Shown: piece after piece, positions 26,490 to 35,810 of the stretch
Position numbering within the stretch: the first letter of the stretch is position 1
Layout: the number at the start of each line of letters is the position of its first letter
Source of the DNA: Brevibacillus brevis
GTDB taxonomy: Bacteria; Bacillota; Bacilli; Brevibacillales; Brevibacillaceae
NCBI RefSeq assembly: GCF_900637055.1
Contig: NZ_LR134338.1
Span: 1,434,001 to 1,498,000, forward strand
Direction: 5' to 3'
DNA: 64,000 nt
Program-made: the position numbers and the translations under genes
The notes under the pieces: model-generated
What the model was told of the DNA's origin: nothing
What the model saw: only the letters and a program-made list of their open reading frames with translations
The model's database searches: none

Positions 26490-29153
26490 ATGACTACCTA
26501 TTCATATAAGCTTCATCTCGAAAAGGGCAGCGGGGGTGGCAAAAGTCAAAGCGGAGTAACCTACACCCGGGATGAACTGATGGAGATGACGACTTTTCAA
26601 CTGCGAAATATATGTTACAAAGAAAAGCTAGTCAGCTCACTCGTGAACAATCTCGATCGGGAGGGACTGCTGCACACGATTCTGCGTTTTCGCGGCGCAG
26701 AAGAAAACCTCCTGATTGAGCGTGCTGTTCCAGGTGGTGTTGAACGCCTCGAAGCCGTACTCCACAAATATTTAAACACACCGATGCCAGGTGTAGATGC
26801 GATCAAAATTCCAGCGAAGATGTGCTTGTACATGGGTCTCGCCATTGGCAAGCTGGACAACTATCACGTCGAATCCACCAAAGGCTTGTCCGAATCCAAT
26901 GTGCTTTTGGTAAACGACCATATGGAGCTATGCGGCATTTTGCATCTGCGCAAAGAGAAAGACGATAGGAGAGCCGGGCATTTTACGCTGCACGCTCACC
27001 AAGATGCTCATTTGAGAAAAACGGTCAATCAAAACTACAGCCTGCTCTTTTTCCGCAAGCAGGACTCGGAGTATTTGTACAAGGCGTATCACCAGAACCA
27101 TCCGTTGCCGCCTGTTAATCTCCACTACTACAAAGTACCGGTGACTGACCTCGAGATCAGGGAATTGGAAGAAACAGATGCCGTTCTCGCGATTGATTTT
27201 GGTACCTCCTCGACGACAGCGGGTGCTTTTCTCGACCATCAGTATGTCAGCTCTCCTTCTAGCAACGACTTGTTGAATGGACGCATACGCTTGAATGCGA
27301 TCAATTACGTCTCTTTCCCCGATACAACGCAAAAAAACGAGGAATGGATCGAGGTGCTGCCGACGGCTGTCAGCGTGGCGGATTGCTCCAACCCGCATGA
27401 CGTTCGCTTTCACATCGGTTATGAAGCACTTCGGCACATGAAAAAGAACGGATACAGCACGAATGCGACCGTGTTTCAAGGCATCAAACGCTGGGTGAAC
27501 AGCTATCACAAGATCGAAGAGGTCATGGACAGCCAAGGGAATACCGCGACTGTGAAACGAAGCGACATCCTGCGCCAGTACCTTCGTCACGTTATTCAAA
27601 TGGCCGAGCATCAATTCAAATGCCGCTTTCGTCATCTGCATATCACAAGTCCAGTCAAGCTGAAAACGCAGTTTCTTGAGATGTTCACCGAGATTTTGCC
27701 TGAGTATCGCATTGAATCAGAGCACGCCCTCGATGAAGGAATGGCCGTCCTGTTTAACACGATCGCGGATCAAATTGACAAAAACAGCTTTCTGGACGGG
27801 GAGACGTATCAAGCGCTCGTCATCGACTGCGGCGGAGGAACGACGGACCTGTCATCCTGCCATTTCCGGATCGAGGACGGACATATCTCCTACCGCATCG
27901 ATATCGATACGACCTATGAAAACGGCGACACCAATTTTGGCGGCAACAACATTACGTATCGCATTATGCAATTTATGAAAATCGTCTTCGCGGACTATTA
28001 CGGAAAAGGGCGGCAAGTGACCGACATCGACCAGATTATCGACATCCCTGGATCGGAAATATTCCGGTACGTGGATGAATACGGCGTCGATTCCGTCTAT
28101 GAACGCTTCGAGGCGAGATATCGGGAAGCTGAGGTGATTTTACCGACTCGCTACAAGGAGTACGAGAACAAGAGCCGGGACGAGTATCAGCGTGTCCGCA
28201 ACAATTTTCACTTTTTGTGGGACCTCGCTGACCATATGAAAAAAGAGTTTTTCCGTCAGACCGGCATTTTGCGCAATCGCTTCACATCCGATACGGAAAA
28301 TCGTCAAGAGCCTGATCTAAAGCTGACGGCAGTCGAGCGATGGGTGTTGTCGATACGGGAGGATGGTCGCTTCCGGGATGTGTTTGATTTTCCTGATGTC
28401 GTTTTCAACGCCAAAGAGATCAATCACCTGATCAAGGCCGATATTTACGAGATTTTGCGCGTCTTCTTGGACGATTTTTACCAACAGGGAAAACTGGCTG
28501 ACTTCTCGATCATCAAGCTGACCGGGCAGTCGTGCCGGATTGATGTTTTCCGTGAAGCGCTCAAAGAGTTTGTCCCAGGACGCAGTATCGAGTTCCGGCA
28601 AAAGTCGGAGGATGCGGGCAAGGTGCCAGACCTAAAGCTGTCTTGCTTACGTGGAGCACTGCGCTATCAAAGTGCCAAAAAGGCAGGTTTCATCGAAGCG
28701 CAGATTACGAATCATGCGCCGATCGTCCCCTATTCCGTGACCGCCTTCACGCATAACAAGCAAGAGAGAGTACTCATTCACAGTCAGGAAAAGCTGAGTC
28801 TCGTGCATGGCTCTATCTCGCGTCCCTACGGCGTGAGCGAGGTTGAATTTTATCTCAAGGAAAATGACGGCCAGCTGCGCCAGCGGTACTTGTACATGGA
28901 TGAACCTGCTCAATACAAAACGGTGCTGTATGAGGACATCGCGAGCAAGTACGGTACGCATATCCCGCAGGATGAGACTGACTCCATTCAAAATGGCGAG
29001 TCGAAATACTTCGTTTTTGCGAGCGGCAGCGAGTGGGGATTCCATGTCGTGCCAGTAGCTCGCTTGAATGAACAGCTTGCTTTGGGGAAAAAGGTTTTCT
29101 TTGCTTTTGAGAGTGACTTGTCCGAGCTGGATTTCTTTGACGGGATGAAATGA
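26490..29153 (+). CDS. Hsp70/actin-fold ATPase with large N-terminal extension
   Basis: An 887-residue protein. The first 220 residues are an unrecognised domain. From about 231 comes an Hsp70-type nucleotide-binding domain: phosphate-1 motif AIDFGTSSTTAGAF, phosphate-2 motif LVIDCGGGTTDLSS near 441, and the adenosine/connect region IIKLTGQSCRIDVFREAL near 670. The canonical Hsp70 substrate-binding domain and EEVD-like tail are not seen; the last 170 residues are beta-rich. GAGGAG precedes the ATG. A J-domain protein in the same operon supports a chaperone cycle. No ClpV/ClpB-like AAA+ is present, so this protein may recycle the sheath or load effectors. A MreB/FtsA-like scaffold is an alternative. 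Confidence 0.85.
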   Translation: MTTYSYKLHLEKGSGGGKSQSGVTYTRDELMEMTTFQLRNICYKEKLVSSLVNNLDREGLLHTILRFRGAEENLLIERAVPGGVERLEAVLHKYLNTPMPGVDAIKIPAKMCLYMGLAIGKLDNYHVESTKGLSESNVLLVNDHMELCGILHLRKEKDDRRAGHFTLHAHQDAHLRKTVNQNYSLLFFRKQDSEYLYKAYHQNHPLPPVNLHYYKVPVTDLEIRELEETDAVLAIDFGTSSTTAGAFLDHQYVSSPSSNDLLNGRIRLNAINYVSFPDTTQKNEEWIEVLPTAVSVADCSNPHDVRFHIGYEALRHMKKNGYSTNATVFQGIKRWVNSYHKIEEVMDSQGNTATVKRSDILRQYLRHVIQMAEHQFKCRFRHLHITSPVKLKTQFLEMFTEILPEYRIESEHALDEGMAVLFNTIADQIDKNSFLDGETYQALVIDCGGGTTDLSSCHFRIEDGHISYRIDIDTTYENGDTNFGGNNITYRIMQFMKIVFADYYGKGRQVTDIDQIIDIPGSEIFRYVDEYGVDSVYERFEARYREAEVILPTRYKEYENKSRDEYQRVRNNFHFLWDLADHMKKEFFRQTGILRNRFTSDTENRQEPDLKLTAVERWVLSIREDGRFRDVFDFPDVVFNAKEINHLIKADIYEILRVFLDDFYQQGKLADFSIIKLTGQSCRIDVFREALKEFVPGRSIEFRQKSEDAGKVPDLKLSCLRGALRYQSAKKAGFIEAQITNHAPIVPYSVTAFTHNKQERVLIHSQEKLSLVHGSISRPYGVSEVEFYLKENDGQLRQRYLYMDEPAQYKTVLYEDIASKYGTHIPQDETDSIQNGESKYFVFASGSEWGFHVVPVARLNEQLALGKKVFFAFESDLSELDFFDGMK

Positions 29154-29197
29154 TCAAATAACCAGGCAGCTTAAATGAACAGGAAGGGGGAACAGCG

Positions 29198-29977
29198 GTG
29201 TTTTCCCATCTCTATCCCAATTTTCATAAAGGGCGAATTCTCAAGCGGGAGATGCTTGAAAATCTGCGTGATTACCCGCGGCATTTTGTAGATTTATACT
29301 TTCAGGATTATACAGACGGCATTATTTCCGGGATGGATGTAACGATAGGCGAAGGGCACCTCACTGTCGGCAGAGGGATCGTTAAGCATCAAGGGCGGAT
29401 TTACCTGTTCGACCGCGAAGAGCGTGTCCCTTATGAGGCCACAGGTATGGAGACGGTGCTCAAGATTCGCTTTCACGAGGAGACTTCGCTGACCGACTAT
29501 TACGTTTACGAGACGTCGTATGTTCTCGATCAGGAGATAGAGTCACGCCAAGATGAAAGGGAGCTGGGGCGCTTCAAGCTCAAGCAAGGGGCAAGGCTTC
29601 GCGGGGATTATCAGGACTTAGCCGATATGGCGACCGAATTCAATACGTGGAATCTCGTGCATGTCGAACATGCCGGGAGAAACGAGCCAACACTTGCTCC
29701 TTACATCCTGCGGTATTTTGCGAATGAAATGCTGAAGACTGTCACCAATCACCCGTATGATCTCGCCTTTGCCATGCAGTGCTTGAATGCGGACAGAGTA
29801 GAGCGCGAACTGATTCTTCATTATTTAGGCAATAGACTGGGGACTGGTTACCGCGAGTACACGAACCTGCAGATTCTCAAATACCTCGCACGCATCTTGG
29901 ATGACGCCAAGAGTGGCGGAAGGTCCTCAAAAACGGAGTGGAAAACAGGCGGGCGTCAGCGGGTTATTGTTGATTAA
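29198..29977 (+). CDS. unknown baseplate-like protein
   Basis: A 259-residue soluble protein from GTG 29198 (AGGAAGGGGG upstream). The N-terminal half is beta-rich with a turn pattern (GIISGMDVTIGEGHLTVGR, then KHQGRIYLF) reminiscent of the shoulder domain of phage receptor-binding proteins and of TssK; the C-terminal half is helical (LAFAMQCLNADRVEREL). I propose a TssK-like adaptor between baseplate and membrane complex, but the similarity is one of pattern only. It lies just before the DcrB-like and VgrG genes. Confidence 0.55.
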   Translation: MFSHLYPNFHKGRILKREMLENLRDYPRHFVDLYFQDYTDGIISGMDVTIGEGHLTVGRGIVKHQGRIYLFDREERVPYEATGMETVLKIRFHEETSLTDYYVYETSYVLDQEIESRQDERELGRFKLKQGARLRGDYQDLADMATEFNTWNLVHVEHAGRNEPTLAPYILRYFANEMLKTVTNHPYDLAFAMQCLNADRVERELILHYLGNRLGTGYREYTNLQILKYLARILDDAKSGGRSSKTEWKTGGRQRVIVD

Positions 29978-29991
29978 CGAGAGGATGGTGA

Positions 29992-30660
29992 ATGGAAATG
30001 GCGCGTATGGATGAAAGCATTATCGGCATGTTGAATGAGCTTTCCGGTGAGGATGCACAGCCAGCAGCAATACGTTTTGGTCCAAAGGGCAAAAACCGAC
30101 TGGATGTAGTGAACAAATCATTTATTACAGTCGGTGAAGAGAGAATTCCCATGGAGGACAAGCGCGTCCTCGACGATCTCGTACAGATTCGGCTCCCGAA
30201 GACATTTTCCATCATGAGTCCAGAAGTAGCAGCTCTGAAGTATCCATCAGAACGTAGGCCTTCCCTGATTTATACGAACGAAACAGCGTCAATTAACCTG
30301 GCTTTTACCTATACCGAGAGCAAGCTGACGGATTCTCCTGCACAGCTGAAGGCCTTCATGGATGTCATGAAGCAGGTTTTGCGGAGAACACAGCCGCTCG
30401 CTCGTTGGCAGGAGGAAGGAATACGTGAGATTGCGGGGACCAGCGTCGGATTTTTCGAGTTTGTCGCGCCCGCATTGGATACGGACATTTACAACCTGAT
30501 CAGCTTTGTCTCCCTACAGGGACGGGCTCTTCTCTGCACGTTCAATTGCACGGAACAGGAGCTGTCGGACTGGAAGCCAGTGGGCTGGGGAATCATGGAT
30601 TCTTTGTCGCTCGTATCCGCTAATTCAGATGAAAACGGGAAGGGAGAAGGGAAAATATGA
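29992..30660 (+). CDS. DcrB/DUF1795-like protein, candidate Eag-type effector chaperone
   Basis: A 222-residue protein without a signal peptide. The part from about residue 60 (VQIRLPKTFSIMSPEVAAL, then INLAFTYTESKL and WQEEGIREIAGTSVGFFEF, ending ALLCTFNCTEQELSDWKP) has the strand-helix plan of the DcrB/PsbP-like fold. Proteobacterial T6SS use such small cytoplasmic DUF1795 proteins (Eag) to shield the hydrophobic segments of VgrG/Rhs effectors. The stop overlaps the start of the VgrG gene (ATGA), which supports a VgrG-linked job. The fold assignment is by pattern and should be checked by structure prediction. Confidence 0.6.
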   Translation: MEMARMDESIIGMLNELSGEDAQPAAIRFGPKGKNRLDVVNKSFITVGEERIPMEDKRVLDDLVQIRLPKTFSIMSPEVAALKYPSERRPSLIYTNETASINLAFTYTESKLTDSPAQLKAFMDVMKQVLRRTQPLARWQEEGIREIAGTSVGFFEFVAPALDTDIYNLISFVSLQGRALLCTFNCTEQELSDWKPVGWGIMDSLSLVSANSDENGKGEGKI

Positions 30661-32081
30661 GTCTTCCTGTCATTGCCTACAACAATTTGCAAATCTCTCC
30701 TTATCAATTGACGCATCTGGTAGAACTGACGATGACGAAAAAGATCAATGAGCATGCGCGCCTGACATTTACGGGGATCGTACCAGAAGAATTGAAGGAC
30801 AGCTATGTGGAAATGACAGAAGCACAGACCCCGATCGAAATCAGTCAGGTGGATAACGAAGGCAACGCCACGCCGCTTTTTGCGGGGATCGTTCTGGAGA
30901 TAGGCATCAAAGCCGTCCGAGACGTCTATTATTTGTACGTCGAAGCTGTCTCTCCTACGTACAATCTTGACGTGAAGCGCAAGAGCCGTTCGTTTCAAAA
31001 CAAAGCCATGACCTACGGTGCCCTTTTGAAAACAATCGCAGGAGAATACCCAGGCATGGACATTATGGACATGGCCTCCAATGGCGGGAAGCTGGGCTCC
31101 TTTACCATGCAGTATCAGGAGACGGATTGGCAATTTCTGAAGCGACTTGCTTCGCGTTTTCAGACCGGACTGATGCCGGCATCCGTTTTTGAAAAGCCAA
31201 AGTTCAGCTTTGGTGTGCCAGAGGGTGCATCGAAAGGCAAGCTGGACGATTTTCACTACCGGGTGCGCAAAAATTTGAATGAATACCGCCATTCCTCGGA
31301 AAACGGGGTCAAGGGCGTGGATGAAAATGACTACATCTTTTACGAGGTAGAGACGGATCGCGTGCTCGATTTGGGCAACGGTGTGGATTTCAAAGGGAAG
31401 AGCCTGTATGTGTATGAGGCCCATACCGAGATGAAGAAAGGCTTGCTCAAGCACAAGTATTTGCTTGCGTCCAAAAAAGGAATGAGCCAAAAGCCGCTCC
31501 ACAATTCGCTCATTGTAGGGGCATCGGTGCAGGGGAAAGTCATTGAGGTATCAAAAGACAACGTCAAAATCCACCTCGATATCGATGAGAGCCAGAGCAA
31601 GAGCGAAGCGCACTGGTTCCCGTACTCTTCGGTTTATACTGCCGAAGGAAACAGCGGTTGGTATTGCATGCCGGAGCTCGATGACTACGTCCGCGTCTAT
31701 TTTCCGAGCAACAAGGAAAGTGACGGGATTGCGATCAGCTCTGTCCGGAAAAATTCAGACGAGGGTGAAACGAACAAGCTCGGGAATCCCGATATCAAAT
31801 ACTTCCGCACGGCCAACGGAAAAGAACTGATGTTCAGCCCGTCGGAGGTATTGCTTAGCGCAAAGGACGGGGAAATCCTCATTCGCATGACCGACGCGGA
31901 CGGCATCCAGATTTTCAGCAAGAAAAATATCAAGGTTGTCTCCGAAAAGGACATTTTGATGGACTCTGCCACGAAGGTGATTATCTCCGCAAAAGAGGAG
32001 ATCAGTCTCACCTGCAAAGAGAGCAACATCAAGATGGATGGAAATACAAGCATCGTCGGGCAGGAGCTCAAAACCAATTGA
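30657..32081 (+). CDS. VgrG-like spike protein without toxin domain
   Basis: A 474-residue homologue of phage gp27/gp5 and T6SS VgrG. It shows the late-control-D-type N-terminal domain (LTMTKKINEHARLTFTGI), the conserved QYQETDWQFLKRLASRF, an OB-fold segment with HWFPYSSVYTAEGNSGWY, and a C-terminal beta-helix-like repeat (EILIRMTDADGIQIFSKKNIK...). It ends right after the beta-prism, so it is the structural spike rather than an evolved effector. About half of its residues match the two cargo VgrGs at 34270 and 46448. Confidence 0.92.
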   Translation: MSLPVIAYNNLQISPYQLTHLVELTMTKKINEHARLTFTGIVPEELKDSYVEMTEAQTPIEISQVDNEGNATPLFAGIVLEIGIKAVRDVYYLYVEAVSPTYNLDVKRKSRSFQNKAMTYGALLKTIAGEYPGMDIMDMASNGGKLGSFTMQYQETDWQFLKRLASRFQTGLMPASVFEKPKFSFGVPEGASKGKLDDFHYRVRKNLNEYRHSSENGVKGVDENDYIFYEVETDRVLDLGNGVDFKGKSLYVYEAHTEMKKGLLKHKYLLASKKGMSQKPLHNSLIVGASVQGKVIEVSKDNVKIHLDIDESQSKSEAHWFPYSSVYTAEGNSGWYCMPELDDYVRVYFPSNKESDGIAISSVRKNSDEGETNKLGNPDIKYFRTANGKELMFSPSEVLLSAKDGEILIRMTDADGIQIFSKKNIKVVSEKDILMDSATKVIISAKEEISLTCKESNIKMDGNTSIVGQELKTN

Positions 32082-32153
32082 CACACATGGTTGCCACGCG
32101 GGTAACCGTGTGTTTGGTGTATGCAAAAACGGTGAGAAGAAGGGGGGATTGGC

Positions 32154-33299
32154 ATGGAGAGAGAGGAAGCCTTGCAGCATTTCAAGGAGCACGAGGTACC
32201 GAAGAGAACCATCGCCAGCCTGCATGCCTTGGATGCTTACTATCAGGCCAATAAAGAGAGGCTGGCAAAAGAATTTCTCCGTTCATTTGAAGAGATTTGC
32301 CGACGAGTCGTTGACATGCAGGGGCGAGGGGAAAAAGGCAAGCTGGCGCACTTGACCTATTCCATGCTGCGGACGGAGCTTCTTCTTGGAAGCAGTCAGT
32401 ATTTGCTGGAAGCTACGGACAGCAGTTGGTTTTTCGATCCGGTGGAGTGTCAAACCAGCTATGATGCGAGCTGGGCTTTCCGTTTTTTGGATCGGCTTGC
32501 AGACGATTGGAACGAGGCTGCCAGAGCGTATGCCGGACACGTAAGACTTCCCGATATCGAACGGATCAAGCTCGTGGAGGCAGAGAAGTTTCATCAATAT
32601 GTCGTTCACCTGATCCGTTATGCCATGGTGCAGGCTGTTCAGCTGGAAGTCTTTCTACAGGTGGACAAGGAGCCGGAGCTGGAGGTGCGTGTTGGAGAGT
32701 ATCTGGATCAAAGCGAGATCGTGTACTGTCTGGACACTCGCCACAAAAATTCCGTGATGATCCGTGCTTGGCTGGAAGAAAAGCAAGAGCTGGAATACGG
32801 CTACAAGGTTTTGGCTGGCCTCGATTTGGGGCAAGGGCAATTCGATGGTCTTGATCTTCGTTATTCGGACCTCTCTGACAGTCAGCTAACGAAAGCAACT
32901 CTTCGCGAAAGTGTTTTGGTCGGAACGAGATGGCATCGTGCCCAGCTAAAAGCGGTTGATTTTGGCGACAGTCTCATTCACGGAGCGGATTTTACTGGAG
33001 CGAATCTGCTAGGTGCGAGCTTTCGTGAAGCATCCGGGCCAAGGGGTCTTTTGGAACCAGATGCGTGGGAGATGCCCGGTTTTGATGGCGTCTTGTTCGT
33101 CGGGGCGGACTTGACTGGGACTGATTTTACTGGGGCCGATCTGCGCGGCGCAGACTTTACAGATGCGATTTTGACCGGAGCGAATTTTAGCGGCGCACTT
33201 CTGGAGAGAGCCGTATTCTCGGAGGAGGTCAGGGAGTCCATTCTGTTGGATGAGCTTCAGGAGCGGCATGTCATATGGCGTGAGGGGAGTCAGGTATGA
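32154..33299 (+). CDS. pentapeptide-repeat protein of the VgrG module
   Basis: A 381-residue protein. Residues 1-210 are helical and unrecognised; from about 220 run pentapeptide repeats of the A(D/N)LXX type (GADFTGANLLGASF; VGADLTGTDFTGADLRGADF), which form a right-handed square beta-helix. No signal peptide. It begins behind GGGGGG and overlaps the next gene by ATGA. Pentapeptide proteins recur in T6SS gene clusters, usually as adaptors or effector-linked factors; its exact job here is unknown. Confidence 0.85.
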   Translation: MEREEALQHFKEHEVPKRTIASLHALDAYYQANKERLAKEFLRSFEEICRRVVDMQGRGEKGKLAHLTYSMLRTELLLGSSQYLLEATDSSWFFDPVECQTSYDASWAFRFLDRLADDWNEAARAYAGHVRLPDIERIKLVEAEKFHQYVVHLIRYAMVQAVQLEVFLQVDKEPELEVRVGEYLDQSEIVYCLDTRHKNSVMIRAWLEEKQELEYGYKVLAGLDLGQGQFDGLDLRYSDLSDSQLTKATLRESVLVGTRWHRAQLKAVDFGDSLIHGADFTGANLLGASFREASGPRGLLEPDAWEMPGFDGVLFVGADLTGTDFTGADLRGADFTDAILTGANFSGALLERAVFSEEVRESILLDELQERHVIWREGSQV

Positions 33300-33847
33300 A
33301 TTATTTCATCTTGTCACAGGACGAGCGCATCGCGAGTGCAGTAGAGCCAACAGGCGTTTTTGACGTTATCCGGCAGGAGTGGCTCACCACAGAATATCAG
33401 GAAGAGTTGGACGAGGCCGTCATCCAGTTCGACATCAAGCAAAAGAAAGAGAACGACTATCTGGATTTTCTCGACAGACCGATCCCGCTGTATTCCAACC
33501 GCTTAAAGACAATCATCCACAAGTTCGCGCCGAAGCTGTTCGTCAAATCCGTCGTGCTGGTAGACAGGGAGCGGATCAAGCAGGATTTGTACTGGATGAT
33601 GATCCTGCCGCGTATGAACTGCCTGTCAGAGAAAAGCGAGTTTCACAAGGACGGCTCACTCAAGAGGCTGGTTCTCGATCCAGAAAAGATTGGACGCCAC
33701 ACGATTTTTCAAGTCGAAGGCATTCGTGAACCGTATATCATCATCGATTTGCGGCTGGCGGAAGCCTTGCTGCGCAGGGACTTTTTCGGTATCCGCTTGA
33801 AAAAAGCAGAGCAAGCAGGGAGGAGAATGAGTCATGCCCATGATTGA
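33296..33847 (+). CDS. Imm11/DUF1629-like protein preceding the PAAR-like tip
   Basis: A 183-residue soluble protein. The last third (REPYIIIDLRLAEALLRRDF) resembles the C-terminal helix-strand of the imm11/DUF1629 family known from polymorphic-toxin loci. Start overlaps the previous stop (ATGA) and its end overlaps the DUF4280 start, so the three genes are one tightly coupled set. Because a truncated copy also sits before the second DUF4280-VgrG module, an adaptor role for the tip/VgrG pair is at least as likely as immunity. Confidence 0.55.
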   Translation: MNYFILSQDERIASAVEPTGVFDVIRQEWLTTEYQEELDEAVIQFDIKQKKENDYLDFLDRPIPLYSNRLKTIIHKFAPKLFVKSVVLVDRERIKQDLYWMMILPRMNCLSEKSEFHKDGSLKRLVLDPEKIGRHTIFQVEGIREPYIIIDLRLAEALLRRDFFGIRLKKAEQAGRRMSHAHD

Positions 33848-35810
33848 AGATGTCGATGTAGTGCCGTCGTCCGCTCCGAAGAAAAGCTACGTTGTGGCAG
33901 GCGCGATTCTCACGTGCGACTACGGGAGCCAGAAGAACAAGCTGAAAACGCCGTTTAGTCATGGCGTGTACATTCGCAATCAAGCACAAATGAACGTGAA
34001 TGACTATGTGCCGCAAGTAAATATCATGCCGTTTGGCAAATGTAAATGCGAGAAAAATCCAACCGTCGCAGCTGCTACTGCTGCCAACAACGGCGTGCTC
34101 AAGCCGATGCCATGCGTTCCTGTGGTCACCATGCCCTGGATCGATGGCAAGGCAGATGTACTCGTGGAAAATCATCCCGCCCTGTTAAACACCAGCACGA
34201 ACATGTGCATCTATGGAGGCTGCATTCGCATCGAAGACGACGGACAGGAGCAATCGTGAGGGGGATTGTATGAATACGACAGAGAAGCTGGCTGGATACG
34301 AGAATATTCAGTTGGTCTCACCCTTTGAAATCCAAAGCCTGCAGGATGTCAGAATCGTGAAGAAAGTCAATGAGCACGCTAGACTGTTCGTCACCGCAAT
34401 CATCCCGGAGGAAAAAAGCGACCGTTACATTGAGATGGCGACGAGTGAGGATACAGTCGCGCTGAATTTGGTGGAAAACGGTTCGCTTACGAAGACACTG
34501 TTCAAAGGACTCGTGGATTCCGTCAGTGTGAATTTTGTTCACGGCGTGTATCATTTGGAGCTGGAAGCGGTCTCGCACACGCAGCGAATGGACGGACAGC
34601 GCAAGATGCGCTCTTTTCAGCATAAACAAATGACGTATGCCAGTCTGCTGGATGAAATCACGAAGGACTATCCCGGCTCGGATTATTTGGACCATGCTTC
34701 GAACGGAGCGCCGCTCGGGACCATTGCCATTCAGTATCAGGAAACAGATTGGCAGTTTTTAAAGCGACTAGCCTCCCGCTTTGGTTCCATTCTCGTCGCT
34801 GAGGCAGTGGCAGATACGCCCAAGTTTTGGTTCGGCTTGCCCGAGGGACGCACTGCCCAATTGACAGACGCTAGCTACACCATCAGCAAAAGGCTTTCTC
34901 CCTATATGGAAACGACAGAAAACGGCTACGCGGCAGGTATGTCGGAAAACGATTTTCTCACCTATGAAGTAGAAAGCGGACAGGTCCTCCAGCTCGGAGA
35001 CCGTGTGAACTACCAAGGCAAAGAGCTGGTCGTCGCCGGGTCAACAACGAGGATCGACCATGCCCTGCTGATTCACACCTATCAGCTCATGCCCGAAGCA
35101 GGCATTCGTCAAAACCCTATCCGCAACGACGACATATGCGGCGCTGCCCTGGAAGGCAAGATCATCGACATCCAAAAGGATACCGTCAAAATCCACCTCG
35201 ACATCGATCCGAAGCAGCCCAAGGCAGAGGCGAGCTGGTTCCCTTATGCCACGGTCTACTCGGCAGAGGGCAACAGCGGCTTTCACTGCATGCCGCAAAT
35301 GGGCGACTCCGTGAAGCTCTACTTCTCTACGCCAGATGAAGAAGGAGCCATGGCAGTCAGCTCCGTGCGAAAAGGGGGAGGCAGCACGGCGAAAACGGGC
35401 AATCCCGGCATCAAGTACTGGGGAACCAACTTTGGCAAAGAGCTGATGATGGGTGGCAAGGAGCTCGTTCTTACTGCGAAGGAGAGCAAGGAAGGAAATA
35501 TTTTTATCAAGCTTCATGAAGAGGACGGCATCGAGATTCACAGCATGCATCCGATTGTTTTTACTTCGGAAAAGGATATGGAGATTACGTCAGATACGAA
35601 AGTTGAGATCAAGGCCAAGGAAGCGATCTACCTCATGTGCAGCACCAGCAGCATGATTTTGGACGGGGAAGTCGATCTTCAAGCACCAAAGATTGAGATG
35701 GTCGGGCTGACGAAGGCTCCTGTGGTTGTGGAGGATTTGCCGCAGGAGGAGGAAGAAGTAGTTGAAGAGGAGCAGCAGGAAGAGGAAGAGTCTGGATGGG
35801 GTGGATTTCT
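33395..35810 (+). repeat. 2.4-kb direct repeat, copy 1
   Basis: Covers the 3' three quarters of the Imm11-like gene, the DUF4280 gene and the VgrG part of the first cargo spike. It is nearly identical to 45574-47983, offset 12,178-12,179 bases. Similarity fades at the acidic linker, where the two spikes take different C-terminal parts. It is long enough to serve as a substrate for homologous recombination. Confidence 0.93.
33834..34259 (+). CDS. DUF4280 PAAR-like tip protein, copy 1
   Basis: A 141-residue DUF4280 protein: SYVVAGAILTCDYGSQKNKL at the start, a glycine/cysteine-rich core (MPFGKCKCEKNP, PMPCVPV, PWIDGKADVLVENHPALL) and NMCIYGGCIRI at the end. DUF4280 is the PAAR-like family of Gram-positive and extracellular injection systems; it caps the VgrG trimer as a sharp, metal-stabilised tip. 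The start lies inside the previous gene behind GGGAGGAGAATG. Near-identical copy at 46012. Confidence 0.9.
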   Translation: MPMIEDVDVVPSSAPKKSYVVAGAILTCDYGSQKNKLKTPFSHGVYIRNQAQMNVNDYVPQVNIMPFGKCKCEKNPTVAAATAANNGVLKPMPCVPVVTMPWIDGKADVLVENHPALLNTSTNMCIYGGCIRIEDDGQEQS

